A stretch of 21,677 nucleotides of DNA from CAYWNK01 sp047639615. GTDB lineage: Bacteria; Planctomycetota; UBA1135; GCA-002686595. The notes beneath the pieces are model-generated. The model saw only the letters and a program-made list of their open reading frames with translations, ran no database searches and was not told the DNA's origin. The translations under genes and the position numbers were made by a program. Within the stretch, counting starts at the first letter, position 1. Each line of letters begins with the position of its first letter. This document shows, one piece after another, positions 14,795 to 21,677 of the stretch. Where the stretch lies: the NCBI GenBank assembly GCA_047639615.1, contig JBLIOL010000052.1, forward strand, positions 1-21,677, written 5' to 3'.

Positions 14795-16201
14795 ATGAAG
14801 TCCACCTGGGACACCATCATCATCGGTGCAGGCATGAGCGGCCTCGCCGCCGGCATCCGCTGCGCGCAGTTCGAGCACGACGTGCTGATCCTGGACCGGC
14901 ATTCGCTCTGGGGAGGACTGAACTCCTTCTACAAGCTGGCCGGTAGGCGCTTCGACGTGGGGCTGCATGCCCTGACCAACTACGTGCCCAAGGGCACCAA
15001 GGGCCGTCCCCTCTCGCGCATCCTGCGCCAGCTGCGGATTCCCTACGACGCCCTGCAACTGGGCGAACAACTCTCCAGCGAGGTCGCCTTCCCCGAGACG
15101 CGTCTGCGTTTCTCGAACGACTTTGAACTCTTGCGCTCGGAGGTTCATGCGAACTTCCCCAGCGAGGCACAGAACTTCGATCGCTTGGCAGCCGACCTGG
15201 CCGCCTACCCGACCCTGCCCGCCGAGGGCGAGATCATCTGGAGCCGCCCGAAGCTGGGCGAGTACTTGAAGGATCCGCTGCTGGTGGACATGCTGCTGCT
15301 GCCGCTCTTGTACTACGGATCCCCCACGCCCCACGACCTGGAGTGGAGCTCCTTCGTGGTGCTCTGGAAGAGCATCTACGAGGAGGGTTTCGCGCGCCCT
15401 CGCGGCGGCGTACGCACGATCCTGGACCTGTTGCGCAAGCGCTACAAGGACCTTGACGGCGAGCTGAAGATGAACTCCGGCGTGGCCAAGATCGTCTCCG
15501 AGAACGGCACCGCGCGCGGGGTTGTACTGGACGATGGGACCGAGCTAACGGCCAACCGCATCCTCTCCTCCGCCGGCTACGTGGAGACCATGCGCATGGT
15601 CGGCGGCAAGTTGGCCGAGACCGAAGGCGCCACCAAGAACGCTGGGCGCATGACCTTCGTGGAGTGCGTCACTATGATGGACAAGACGCCCAAAGAGCTG
15701 GGCTACGACTCCACCATCTGCTTCTTCAACACGGAACCGGAGGCGGTCTACGGCCCGCCCGAAGACCTGGTGGATTTCCGCAGCGGCGTGATCTGCTGCC
15801 CGGACAACTACGAGGGTCAGGACCCGGGCAAGGAAGGCGTCTTCCGCCTGACCCTGCAGGCTAATTACGACAAGTGGACCAACTTTGGTGACGAGGAGGC
15901 CTACAAGGCCGCCAAGCACGAGGCCTGGGACAAGGGTCACGCCACCGCCGCGCGCTTCGCCTTCGACGCGCGCAAGAACTCCACCTACGTGGACACCTTC
16001 ACCCCGCGCACCGTGGAGAAGTTCACCGGCCACATCAACGGCGCGGTCTACGGAGCCCCTCTCAAACAGGCCACTGGCGAGACGCCGGTGGAGCAGCTCT
16101 TTATCTGCGGCACGGACCAAGGTTTCCTCGGCATCGTCGGCGCCTGCCTTTCGGGTATCGCCATGGCCAACCGCCACGCGCTAGCTAGCGCCGGTTCTTG
16201 A
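14795..16201 (+). CDS. CrtI/CrtISO-like FAD-dependent oxidoreductase, copy 1
   Basis: The 468-residue protein starts with a dinucleotide-binding fold (TIIIGAGMSGLAAGIRCAQF, then acidic LILDRHSLWGG). It ends with the second FAD-contact block of the phytoene desaturase family (LFICGTDQGFLGIVGACLSG). The family includes carotenoid desaturases, carotenoid isomerases and retinol saturases. It therefore moves electrons or isomerises double bonds in long hydrophobic chains, usually at the membrane surface. No classical carotenoid gene (crtB, crtE) is nearby. With an ACP and KS/KR/DH enzymes around it, an acyl-chain substrate is more likely. The nearest start context is C7 at 14772-14778 and a plain ATG at 14795. 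The function within the family cannot be fixed from sequence. Confidence 0.87.
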   Translation: MKSTWDTIIIGAGMSGLAAGIRCAQFEHDVLILDRHSLWGGLNSFYKLAGRRFDVGLHALTNYVPKGTKGRPLSRILRQLRIPYDALQLGEQLSSEVAFPETRLRFSNDFELLRSEVHANFPSEAQNFDRLAADLAAYPTLPAEGEIIWSRPKLGEYLKDPLLVDMLLLPLLYYGSPTPHDLEWSSFVVLWKSIYEEGFARPRGGVRTILDLLRKRYKDLDGELKMNSGVAKIVSENGTARGVVLDDGTELTANRILSSAGYVETMRMVGGKLAETEGATKNAGRMTFVECVTMMDKTPKELGYDSTICFFNTEPEAVYGPPEDLVDFRSGVICCPDNYEGQDPGKEGVFRLTLQANYDKWTNFGDEEAYKAAKHEAWDKGHATAARFAFDARKNSTYVDTFTPRTVEKFTGHINGAVYGAPLKQATGETPVEQLFICGTDQGFLGIVGACLSGIAMANRHALASAGS

Positions 16202-16217
16202 CCCAAGGACTACTTCC

Positions 16218-17705
16218 ATGACGGATCGCAACAAGCACTTTTTCATCGGCAGCCGTGACGGTAAGCGCCCCCTGACCAAGGACCCGCTCGCGAAGGCCAA
16301 GGACGCCTACGACGTGGTCGTGATCGGATCGGGCCTGGGTGGGCTGACCGCCGCCAACATCCTGGGCCGCGCCGGCCACAAGGTGCTGGTGCTCGAGCAG
16401 CACTACAACTTCGGCGGCCTAGCCACCTGGTTCAAGCGCAAGGGCGGCCACACCTTCGACATCTCCCTGCACGGTTTCCCGCAGGGCATGGTCAAGACCT
16501 GCCGCAAGTACTGGGGCAAGCACGTCTCGGACAAGATCGTCAAGCTGGACCGGGTGCGCTTCCACAACCCGCAGTTCTCCTTCGATACGGACTTCACGCG
16601 CGAAGACTTCACCGAGAAGCTGGTCACGGTCTTCGGCTGCGAGCGCGCCAAGGTGGAGGGTTTCTACGAGACCCTGCGCCGCATGAGCTACTACGACAAC
16701 GATGGCCGTACGACCCGCGAGCTTTTCGACGAGTGGTTCCCGGGCCGCAACGATGTACACCGTCTATTGATGGAGCCCATCAGCTACGCCAACGGTTCGT
16801 CCCTCGACGACCCGGCCATCAGCTACGGCATCGTGTTCTCGAACTTCATGGCTAAGGGCGTCTACACCTTCGTGGGTGGCACCGACGGTTTGATCCACGA
16901 TATGCAGGCGGAGCTCAAGGCCAACGGCGTGGACCTCTTCGGCCGCACCCAGGTGGACCAGATCCTGGTAGAGAACGGCCGCACCGTGGGCGTTCGCGTT
17001 GGCGATCGCCGCATCGATACCCAGGTGGTCATTTCTAACGCCAACATCAAGAGCACCGTCGAGAAGCTGGTGGGCCCCGAGCACTTCGAGCCCGAGTGGC
17101 TCAAGGGCATGCAAGCCGTGCGCCTGAACACCTCCTCCTGCCAGGTCTACATGGGCCTGCGTGATGGCGCTGAGTTGCCCTGGATCGCGGATCTCTTCTT
17201 CACCTCCACGCGCCCCACTTTCGATAGCGAAGCTCTCTGCGACATCCACGGAGAGAGTCGCACCTACAGCTTCTACTACCCCAAAGGTCGCCCGGAGTCG
17301 AAGAACAATCGCTACTCCATCGTCTGTTCCACCAACGCCCTCTGGGAGGATTGGGCCAAGCTCGACGAGGCCGGCTACGCGGCTAACAAGGAGCGCATGG
17401 AGCAGGAAACCCTAGCCGCCATCGAGGGCTGGATCCCCGGCGTGAGCAAGGACATCACGCACCTGGAATCCGCAACCCCGCGCAGCTTCGGCTTCTACAC
17501 CGACCACCCCGAGGGCACCTCCTTCGGCACCAAGTTCGAAGGCCTGGCCTTTTCCATGGGCCTCTCGGAGCAAGTCGAAGGTCTCTATCACGCGGGCTCC
17601 GTCGGCATCATCATGTCCGGCTGGCTCGGCGCAGCCAACTACGGAGCCATCACCGCCAACAAGGTGGACGGTCTCCTGCACAGTCTCATGAACAGCGGCA
17701 CCTGA
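16218..17705 (+). CDS. CrtI/CrtISO-like FAD-dependent oxidoreductase, copy 2
   Basis: The 495-residue protein has a 30-residue N-terminal lead before the FAD fold (YDVVVIGSGLGGLTAANILG, then VLVLEQHYNFGG). The C-terminal flavin block is GLYHAGSVGIIMSGWLGAAN. The middle (about 80-330) differs clearly from copy 1, for example FDISLHGFPQGM and VYTFVGGTDGLIHDMQ, so this is an old paralogue pair rather than a recent duplication. Two such enzymes side by side are common in carotenoid and anammox lipid clusters, where they may carry out successive desaturation, saturation or isomerisation. It starts 16 bp after copy 1 and is the one gene here with a fair Shine-Dalgarno (AAGGA at 16204-16208). The exact reaction is unknown. 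Confidence 0.87.
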   Translation: MTDRNKHFFIGSRDGKRPLTKDPLAKAKDAYDVVVIGSGLGGLTAANILGRAGHKVLVLEQHYNFGGLATWFKRKGGHTFDISLHGFPQGMVKTCRKYWGKHVSDKIVKLDRVRFHNPQFSFDTDFTREDFTEKLVTVFGCERAKVEGFYETLRRMSYYDNDGRTTRELFDEWFPGRNDVHRLLMEPISYANGSSLDDPAISYGIVFSNFMAKGVYTFVGGTDGLIHDMQAELKANGVDLFGRTQVDQILVENGRTVGVRVGDRRIDTQVVISNANIKSTVEKLVGPEHFEPEWLKGMQAVRLNTSSCQVYMGLRDGAELPWIADLFFTSTRPTFDSEALCDIHGESRTYSFYYPKGRPESKNNRYSIVCSTNALWEDWAKLDEAGYAANKERMEQETLAAIEGWIPGVSKDITHLESATPRSFGFYTDHPEGTSFGTKFEGLAFSMGLSEQVEGLYHAGSVGIIMSGWLGAANYGAITANKVDGLLHSLMNSGT

Positions 17706-17726
17706 GCCGCACCTCCCCCCAAGCAC

Positions 17727-18491
17727 ATGTCCGATAGCATCAATCCCCAGCGCTTCGCTGGCAGCCACGTCATCGTCACCGGCGGCACCCGCGGCCTCGG
17801 CCGCGCCATGAGCCTGGCCTACCTGGCTGAAGGCGCCCACGTACACGCCACCTACGCCGGCAACGCCGCCGCTGCTGAGGAACTGTCCCAGGCCGCCGAA
17901 GCCCAGCAAGCCGGTAGCTCCGAGCGCGTCCAAACCCACAAGTTCGACGTCGCCGATCACGATGCCTGCCAGGCCTTCTGGGAGAGCCTCGGTGAGACCG
18001 AGATCGCCGTGCTGGTGAACAACGCAGGCATCCGCCGCGATGGTCTCTTGGCCATGATGGACCCCGCCGACTGGGAGAAGGTGATCACCACCAACCTCAC
18101 CGGCAGCTACACCATGAGCAAGTTCGCCGTGCTGAACATGATGCGCCAGCGCTATGGCCGCATCGTTTTCACCACCTCCCCCGCCGGCCGCTTCGGCTTC
18201 GAGGGACAGGGCAACTACTCCGCCTCCAAGGCTGGTCAAGTGGGCCTCATGCGCTCGCTCTGCAAGGAAGTCGCCAAGCGCAAAATCACCGTCAACTGCG
18301 TCAGCCCGGGCTTCATCGACACCGAGCTGATCGAGGACCTGTCCCCCGAGCTGCGCAAGGAATACAGCAAGACCGTGCCCATGCGCCGCTTTGGCACGCC
18401 CCAAGAAGTGGCCAGCGCCGTGCTCTTCCTGTCCTCCCCCGAGGCCAGCTACATCACCGGCTCCGTCCTCGAAGTCACCGGCGGACTCTAA
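17727..18491 (+). CDS. fabG: FabG-type 3-oxoacyl-ACP reductase (SDR family)
   Basis: The 254-residue short-chain dehydrogenase has the nucleotide-binding motif TGGTRGLGRA (TGxxxGxG), NNAGIRRDGLL, and the catalytic set Ser in TSPAG plus Tyr and Lys in NYSASKAG. The PGFIDTELIEDL segment follows, as in FabG. It reduces beta-ketoacyl-ACP to beta-hydroxyacyl-ACP with NADPH. The start at 17727 is 21 bp after copy 2 of the flavoprotein and is preceded by C6 at 17715-17720. The gene is followed after two bases by the dehydratase, so it belongs to a tight operon. Many SDRs resemble FabG; the neighbourhood makes acyl-ACP the likely substrate. Confidence 0.92.
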   Translation: MSDSINPQRFAGSHVIVTGGTRGLGRAMSLAYLAEGAHVHATYAGNAAAAEELSQAAEAQQAGSSERVQTHKFDVADHDACQAFWESLGETEIAVLVNNAGIRRDGLLAMMDPADWEKVITTNLTGSYTMSKFAVLNMMRQRYGRIVFTTSPAGRFGFEGQGNYSASKAGQVGLMRSLCKEVAKRKITVNCVSPGFIDTELIEDLSPELRKEYSKTVPMRRFGTPQEVASAVLFLSSPEASYITGSVLEVTGGL

Positions 18492-18493
18492 GC

Positions 18494-18961
18494 ATGCAAG
18501 CCTCCAGCATTCCGCCCAGCAGTTCACCCGAGGCCCTGGTCCTCGAGCGTATCCCGCACCGCACGCCCTTCCTCTTCATCGACCGCGTGCTCAGCGAAGG
18601 CGATGACAAGCTCACCGCGGAGTGGTCCGTGCCCAAGGACCTGTTCTGCTTCGAAGGCCACTACCCCGGCAATCCGATCCTGCCCGGCGTGCTGATCCAA
18701 GAGCACACCTTCCAGGCCAGCGCGCTCTTGATCTACGGAACGGAAGCAAGCAGCGACGCCCCCGGCACCCCCGTGCTGACCAAGGTCGAGAGCGCGCGCT
18801 TCAAGAATTTGGTGCGCCCCGGCGACACGCTCACCACCGAGGTCGAGCTGATCGAGCGCGTGGCCAACGCGCGCGTCTGCAAGGCCGTGGTACGCAGCGA
18901 TGCGGGCGTGGTCGCCCGCTTGCAGTTCGTGCTGGCACTCGTCAGCGAGGCCAAGGCATGA
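18494..18961 (+). CDS. fabZ: FabZ-type 3-hydroxyacyl-ACP dehydratase
   Basis: The 155-residue hotdog-fold protein has the opening IPHRTPFLFIDRV and the catalytic block FEGHYPGNPILPGVLIQEH. This block contains the active-site His (GHYPG) and Glu (LIQE). The motif RFKNLVRPGDTL is also conserved. It removes water from 3-hydroxyacyl-ACP to give trans-2-enoyl-ACP. The residues after the Glu (HTFQAS) differ from the usual AMAQ helix and may alter chain specificity. The gene starts two bases after fabG and its stop overlaps the next start as ATGA, so translation of the three reductive-cycle genes is coupled. Confidence 0.92.
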   Translation: MQASSIPPSSSPEALVLERIPHRTPFLFIDRVLSEGDDKLTAEWSVPKDLFCFEGHYPGNPILPGVLIQEHTFQASALLIYGTEASSDAPGTPVLTKVESARFKNLVRPGDTLTTEVELIERVANARVCKAVVRSDAGVVARLQFVLALVSEAKA

Positions 18962-19752
18962 GCGACTGGCTCAACCTCGAAGGCCGCAAGGTGCTCGTCA
19001 CCGGCCTCGCCAACAAGCGCAGCGTCGCCGCTCACATCGGTAAGCAGTTGGAAGCGGCCGGCGCCATTCCGATCTGGTGCGTGCGCACCGAAGAGCGCAA
19101 GGCCGACGTGCAGAAGCTCGTCAAGGGCCGCGATGTTTACGTCTGCGATGTGCGCGATCAGGAACAGATCGACGCGCTCTCGAAGGACCTGCAGCGCGAC
19201 CATCCGGAAATCCACGGCATGGTCCACTCGATCGCCTTCGCCAACTACGAGGACGGCATGAAGCCCTTCCACGAGACCCGGCGTAAGGATTTCCTCGAGG
19301 CCGTCGACGTCTCCTGCTTCAGCATGGTGGCGCTCTCCAGGGCGCTCAAGCCGTGCTTCACCGACGATGCCTCCGTGGTCACGATCTCCATCTCCACCAC
19401 CACCATGGCGGCGGAAAATTACGGCTACATGGCGCCCGCTAAGGCTGCCCTGGACTCCGCCGTGGTCTTCCTGGCCAAGTCTTTCAGCGCCGACACTGGC
19501 GTACGCTTCAACGGCGTGCGCGCGGGTCTCCTGAAAACGCGCTCCAGCGCCGGTATCCCCGGCTACGCCGACGCCTACCTCTTCGCCGAGAAGGCCACCC
19601 TGCGAGGTCAAGGCCTAGGTACGGACGAGGTCGCTTCTACGACCCTCTTCCTGCTCTCCCCGCGCTCCAGCGGCATGACCGCCCAAGGCCTCGTGGTCGA
19701 CGCGGGCATGGGCGTGAACTACTTCGACAAGAGCTTGGTCTCGCCGGAGTAG
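18958..19752 (+). CDS. fabI: FabI-like enoyl-ACP reductase (divergent SDR)
   Basis: The frame is open from 18622, but ATG 18958 overlaps the fabZ stop (ATGA) and fits the domain start MSDWLNLEGRKVLVTG, giving 264 residues. FabI marks are VTGLANKRSVA (the GxANxxSIA motif) and MVHSIAFANYED. The active-site Tyr and Lys are Y155 and K162 in NYGYMAPAK, spaced as in FabI. At the position of the second FabI tyrosine (E. coli Tyr146, ten residues before the catalytic one) there is Ile, and the region reads SISTTTMAAEN. It may therefore have altered activity or specificity. The expected reaction is NAD(P)H-dependent saturation of enoyl-ACP. It is the last gene of the tight fabG-fabZ-fabI unit, and two hairpins follow. 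Confidence 0.85.
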   Translation: MSDWLNLEGRKVLVTGLANKRSVAAHIGKQLEAAGAIPIWCVRTEERKADVQKLVKGRDVYVCDVRDQEQIDALSKDLQRDHPEIHGMVHSIAFANYEDGMKPFHETRRKDFLEAVDVSCFSMVALSRALKPCFTDDASVVTISISTTTMAAENYGYMAPAKAALDSAVVFLAKSFSADTGVRFNGVRAGLLKTRSSAGIPGYADAYLFAEKATLRGQGLGTDEVASTTLFLLSPRSSGMTAQGLVVDAGMGVNYFDKSLVSPE

Positions 19753-19755
19753 GCA

Positions 19756-19818
19756 ACGCCCGACCGGGCGTGAGGTGAAGGAATTGAATCCAACGTGCGA
19801 GGGGCCTTGGCCCCTCGC
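19756..19818 (+). terminator. Two hairpins after the enoyl reductase gene, possible terminator
   Basis: ACGCCC/GGGCGT (19756-19771, loop GACC) lies just after the stop. GCGAGGGGCC/GGCCCCTCGC (19797-19818) is a perfect 10-bp arm pair around TT. Only a short, interrupted T run follows (CTCATTT), so termination is likely but not of the classic kind. Confidence 0.5.
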
Positions 19819-19902
19819 GCTCATTTGGGGACAAGGCTGCTCGATTCTGACCATCCTCCGATTGGGGTCAAGCCCTCTGCGGGCTGGGTCGAAGCGACAT
19901 CC

Positions 19903-21677
19903 ATGCGCTCCCCTAAGTCCAAGCCGAGATCAACGGTCTCCGCCATGGCAAGGACTGGGCGATCACTGCGCTCAGTCGGCGCGCTCTCGAGCACCGGTGA
20001 AATCGCCCGCGGACCACTGACCCAGTTCTTCGCTTGGTCGCTCTTTGGCACGGCCGTTGTATTCACCGGCCTCTACGCCGCCCTGGATAGCAGCTCGTGT
20101 GCAGGGGCCACCGGTTTGGGCGCGGTGGGAGCTCTGATCAGCCTAGTGATTCTGCGCCTCACGAAAGCTCCGAACGTGGCCGGCAACTTCCTGGTGGCTA
20201 TACTCTTCTTGGTACTGACGGGACTCGGCAGCCGACAGGGCGGGGATGGCTCCGCAGCCCTGCCATGGTTCACGGTGGTTCCCGTGGTCGCCATGATGAG
20301 CGCCGGTGTGCGCTCGGGCGCAATTTGGACCGGCCTGTCGGTAATCGTGCTGACAACCTTCTTCGGCCTCGACCGCGCTGGATACAAGTTCCCCATGGAC
20401 CTGGAGCCGGAGCCCTACCAGCTGCTCACCTACGTTGCCTGGACTTGGTTGGCCGTGCTGCTCTTTTGCTTCTGCTCCTTCTATGAGCTTGCTGCGCGCG
20501 CGGCTCGCGAGGAGATCCGCCAGGGGCACCAGGAACTTGTAGAGGCCAACGCGCACCTAGCTGAGCTCACGGAGAAGGCCCAGGAATCGAGCGTGGCCAA
20601 GAGTGAATTCCTCGCCAACATGAGCCATGAAATCCGCACGCCCATGAACGGTGTGATCGGCATGACGGAGCTGCTGCTCGAGACCGATCTAGATGCGGAA
20701 CAGCGCAGCTTCGCCGAAGTGGTGTGCGCCAGTGGCGATTCCTTGCTGGCCTTGATCAACGACATCCTCGATTTCTCCAAGGTCGAGGCAGGCAAGCTCG
20801 AACTGGAGACGGAGGACTTTGACCTGGTCTGCATGCTCGATGACTTTGCTGACTCCCTCGCCCTCAACGCACATGAGAAAGGACTCGAGCTGCTTTGCTT
20901 GTGCGCACCCGATGTCCCGACGGACATCCGCGGCGATTCCGGCCGCCTACGGCAGGTGCTAACCAACCTGGCCGGCAATGCCATCAAGTTCACCAAGCAA
21001 GGCGAAGTCGGCGTGCATGTGACCTTGGAAGCGGATGAAGGCGAGCAGGTTCTCCTGCGCTTCGCCGTGCGCGACACGGGCATCGGCATCCCAAGCGACC
21101 GCCAAGCGCAACTCTTTGAGCAGTTCACCCAGGTGGATGCCTCCACCACCCGCAAGTACGGGGGAACGGGGCTAGGCCTAGCCATCTCCAAGCAGCTCAC
21201 ACAGCTCATGGGCGGCAGCATCGGCATCATTAGCGAGACGGGCCACGGAGCCGAGTTCTGGTTCACCGCCCGCTTCCCGAAGCAAGCCGCAGCCGGCCTC
21301 ACCCCAGACGTCCCGCATGCACGCCTGCAGAACTTGCGCGTGCTTGTGGTGGACGACAACCCCACCAATCGTGAGTTGATCGCCCAGCGCTGCCAGGCTC
21401 TAGGAATGGGCGTAGACTCCGCAGCTGACGGCGAGGCTGGCCTGGAAAAGCTCCGAGCAGCTCAGAGCTCTGGGAAGCCCTTCAACATCGCGATCATCGA
21501 TAGCCACATGCCGCAGATGGACGGCATCCTGCTCGGTGACAAGATCAAATCAGACGCCGACCTGAAGCCCACGACCCTGCTCCTCATGACCCCCCTCGGT
21601 CAGCGAGTGAACATTGAGGCCTGCCGTGTCACGGGCTTCGCAGATGTCTTCACCAAGCCGGTGCGCGCAGCAGATTT
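19903..21677 (+). CDS. Membrane-bound hybrid histidine kinase, 3' truncated by the window edge
   Basis: From ATG 19903 the frame stays open to the right edge (591 residues seen); weaker starts such as TTG 19825 exist upstream. Five or six hydrophobic segments fill residues about 45-205, for example FFAWSLFGTAVVFTGLYAAL and LVAILFLVLTGLG. A short coiled region (EEIRQGHQELVEANAHLAEL) leads to HisKA, with the phosphorylated H242 in MSHEIRTPMNGVIG. The ATPase domain has the N box (QVLTNLAGNAIKF), G1 (DTGIGIP) and G2 (GGTGLGLAIS). A receiver domain starts with VLVVDDNPTNRE, has phospho-acceptor D533 in IIDSHMPQMDG and reaches the conserved Lys in FTKP at the edge. More receiver or Hpt domains may follow outside. 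The signal sensed is unknown. It comes after the lipid locus but is separated by hairpins, so a link is not shown. Confidence 0.93.
   Translation, partial: MRSPKSKPRSTVSAMARTGRSLRSVGALSSTGEIARGPLTQFFAWSLFGTAVVFTGLYAALDSSSCAGATGLGAVGALISLVILRLTKAPNVAGNFLVAILFLVLTGLGSRQGGDGSAALPWFTVVPVVAMMSAGVRSGAIWTGLSVIVLTTFFGLDRAGYKFPMDLEPEPYQLLTYVAWTWLAVLLFCFCSFYELAARAAREEIRQGHQELVEANAHLAELTEKAQESSVAKSEFLANMSHEIRTPMNGVIGMTELLLETDLDAEQRSFAEVVCASGDSLLALINDILDFSKVEAGKLELETEDFDLVCMLDDFADSLALNAHEKGLELLCLCAPDVPTDIRGDSGRLRQVLTNLAGNAIKFTKQGEVGVHVTLEADEGEQVLLRFAVRDTGIGIPSDRQAQLFEQFTQVDASTTRKYGGTGLGLAISKQLTQLMGGSIGIISETGHGAEFWFTARFPKQAAAGLTPDVPHARLQNLRVLVVDDNPTNRELIAQRCQALGMGVDSAADGEAGLEKLRAAQSSGKPFNIAIIDSHMPQMDGILLGDKIKSDADLKPTTLLLMTPLGQRVNIEACRVTGFADVFTKPVRAAD

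Noticed and set aside
17412..18527. 371-residue minus-strand frame across the second CrtI-like gene and fabG
   Set aside because: It spans two real genes and their junction and has only Gly/Ala-rich shadow composition.
18622..18957. Upstream extension of the FabI-like frame within fabZ
   Set aside because: The extension is Arg/Pro-rich shadow sequence; the ATGA overlap start at 18958 matches the family N-terminus.
19753..19902. Possible small gene between the enoyl reductase and the kinase
   Set aside because: Frames here (for example from 19775) overlap the kinase start, include both hairpins and show no protein-like pattern.
1..21677. CRISPR array, tRNA, rRNA or prophage genes
   Set aside because: No regularly spaced repeats, cloverleaf-like segments, rRNA signatures or phage and transposase proteins were recognised on either strand by eye; a covariance-model search was not possible here.

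Overview
The window is high-GC, gene-dense bacterial chromosome. The strongest lineage hint is a lipid gene set: a FabF-type synthase, a dedicated acyl carrier protein, two CrtI-like flavoproteins and FabG/FabZ/FabI-type enzymes next to an OleA-like thiolase. Such sets are known to me mainly from Planctomycetota, including the anammox clusters proposed for ladderane lipids. Most starts lack a Shine-Dalgarno sequence, which also fits that phylum. The assignment is inference; no rRNA or other marker lies in the window.

Layout: (1) 1-3284, the 3' end of a beta-sandwich-like gene followed by polA. A hairpin repeat lies between them, flanked by a direct repeat. (2) 3372-5137, a cysteine-rich single-PAS protein and a five-cluster ferredoxin, closed by a perfect intrinsic terminator. 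(3) 5199-7873, an HtpX-like membrane protease and a secreted M28 peptidase with a PA domain. (4) 8041-10313 on the minus strand: dinB, a small zinc-ribbon membrane protein, a 174-bp inverted-repeat element, and another small membrane protein. (5) 10502-19752 on the plus strand, the lipid locus. (6) 19903 to the right edge, a membrane hybrid histidine kinase cut off in its receiver domain.

The lipid locus is the most interesting part. An OleA-like enzyme keeps the glutamate that allows head-to-head Claisen condensation of two acyl chains. It is followed by a carboxylesterase-family hydrolase, a GbsR/MarR-type regulator overlapping the FabF-type gene, an ACP, a strong terminator hairpin, two CrtI-like FAD oxidoreductases, a ketoreductase, a dehydratase and a divergent enoyl reductase. 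Together these supply chain extension, beta-keto processing, desaturation or saturation, and perhaps chain joining. I propose a dedicated pathway for an unusual, possibly polyunsaturated or joined-chain lipid; the product is not known from sequence.

A second pattern is that several genes between 10.3 and 17.7 kb carry runs of 6-10 C directly at or just before the ATG, where a purine-rich ribosome site would be expected. No tRNA, rRNA, CRISPR array or transposase gene was seen.
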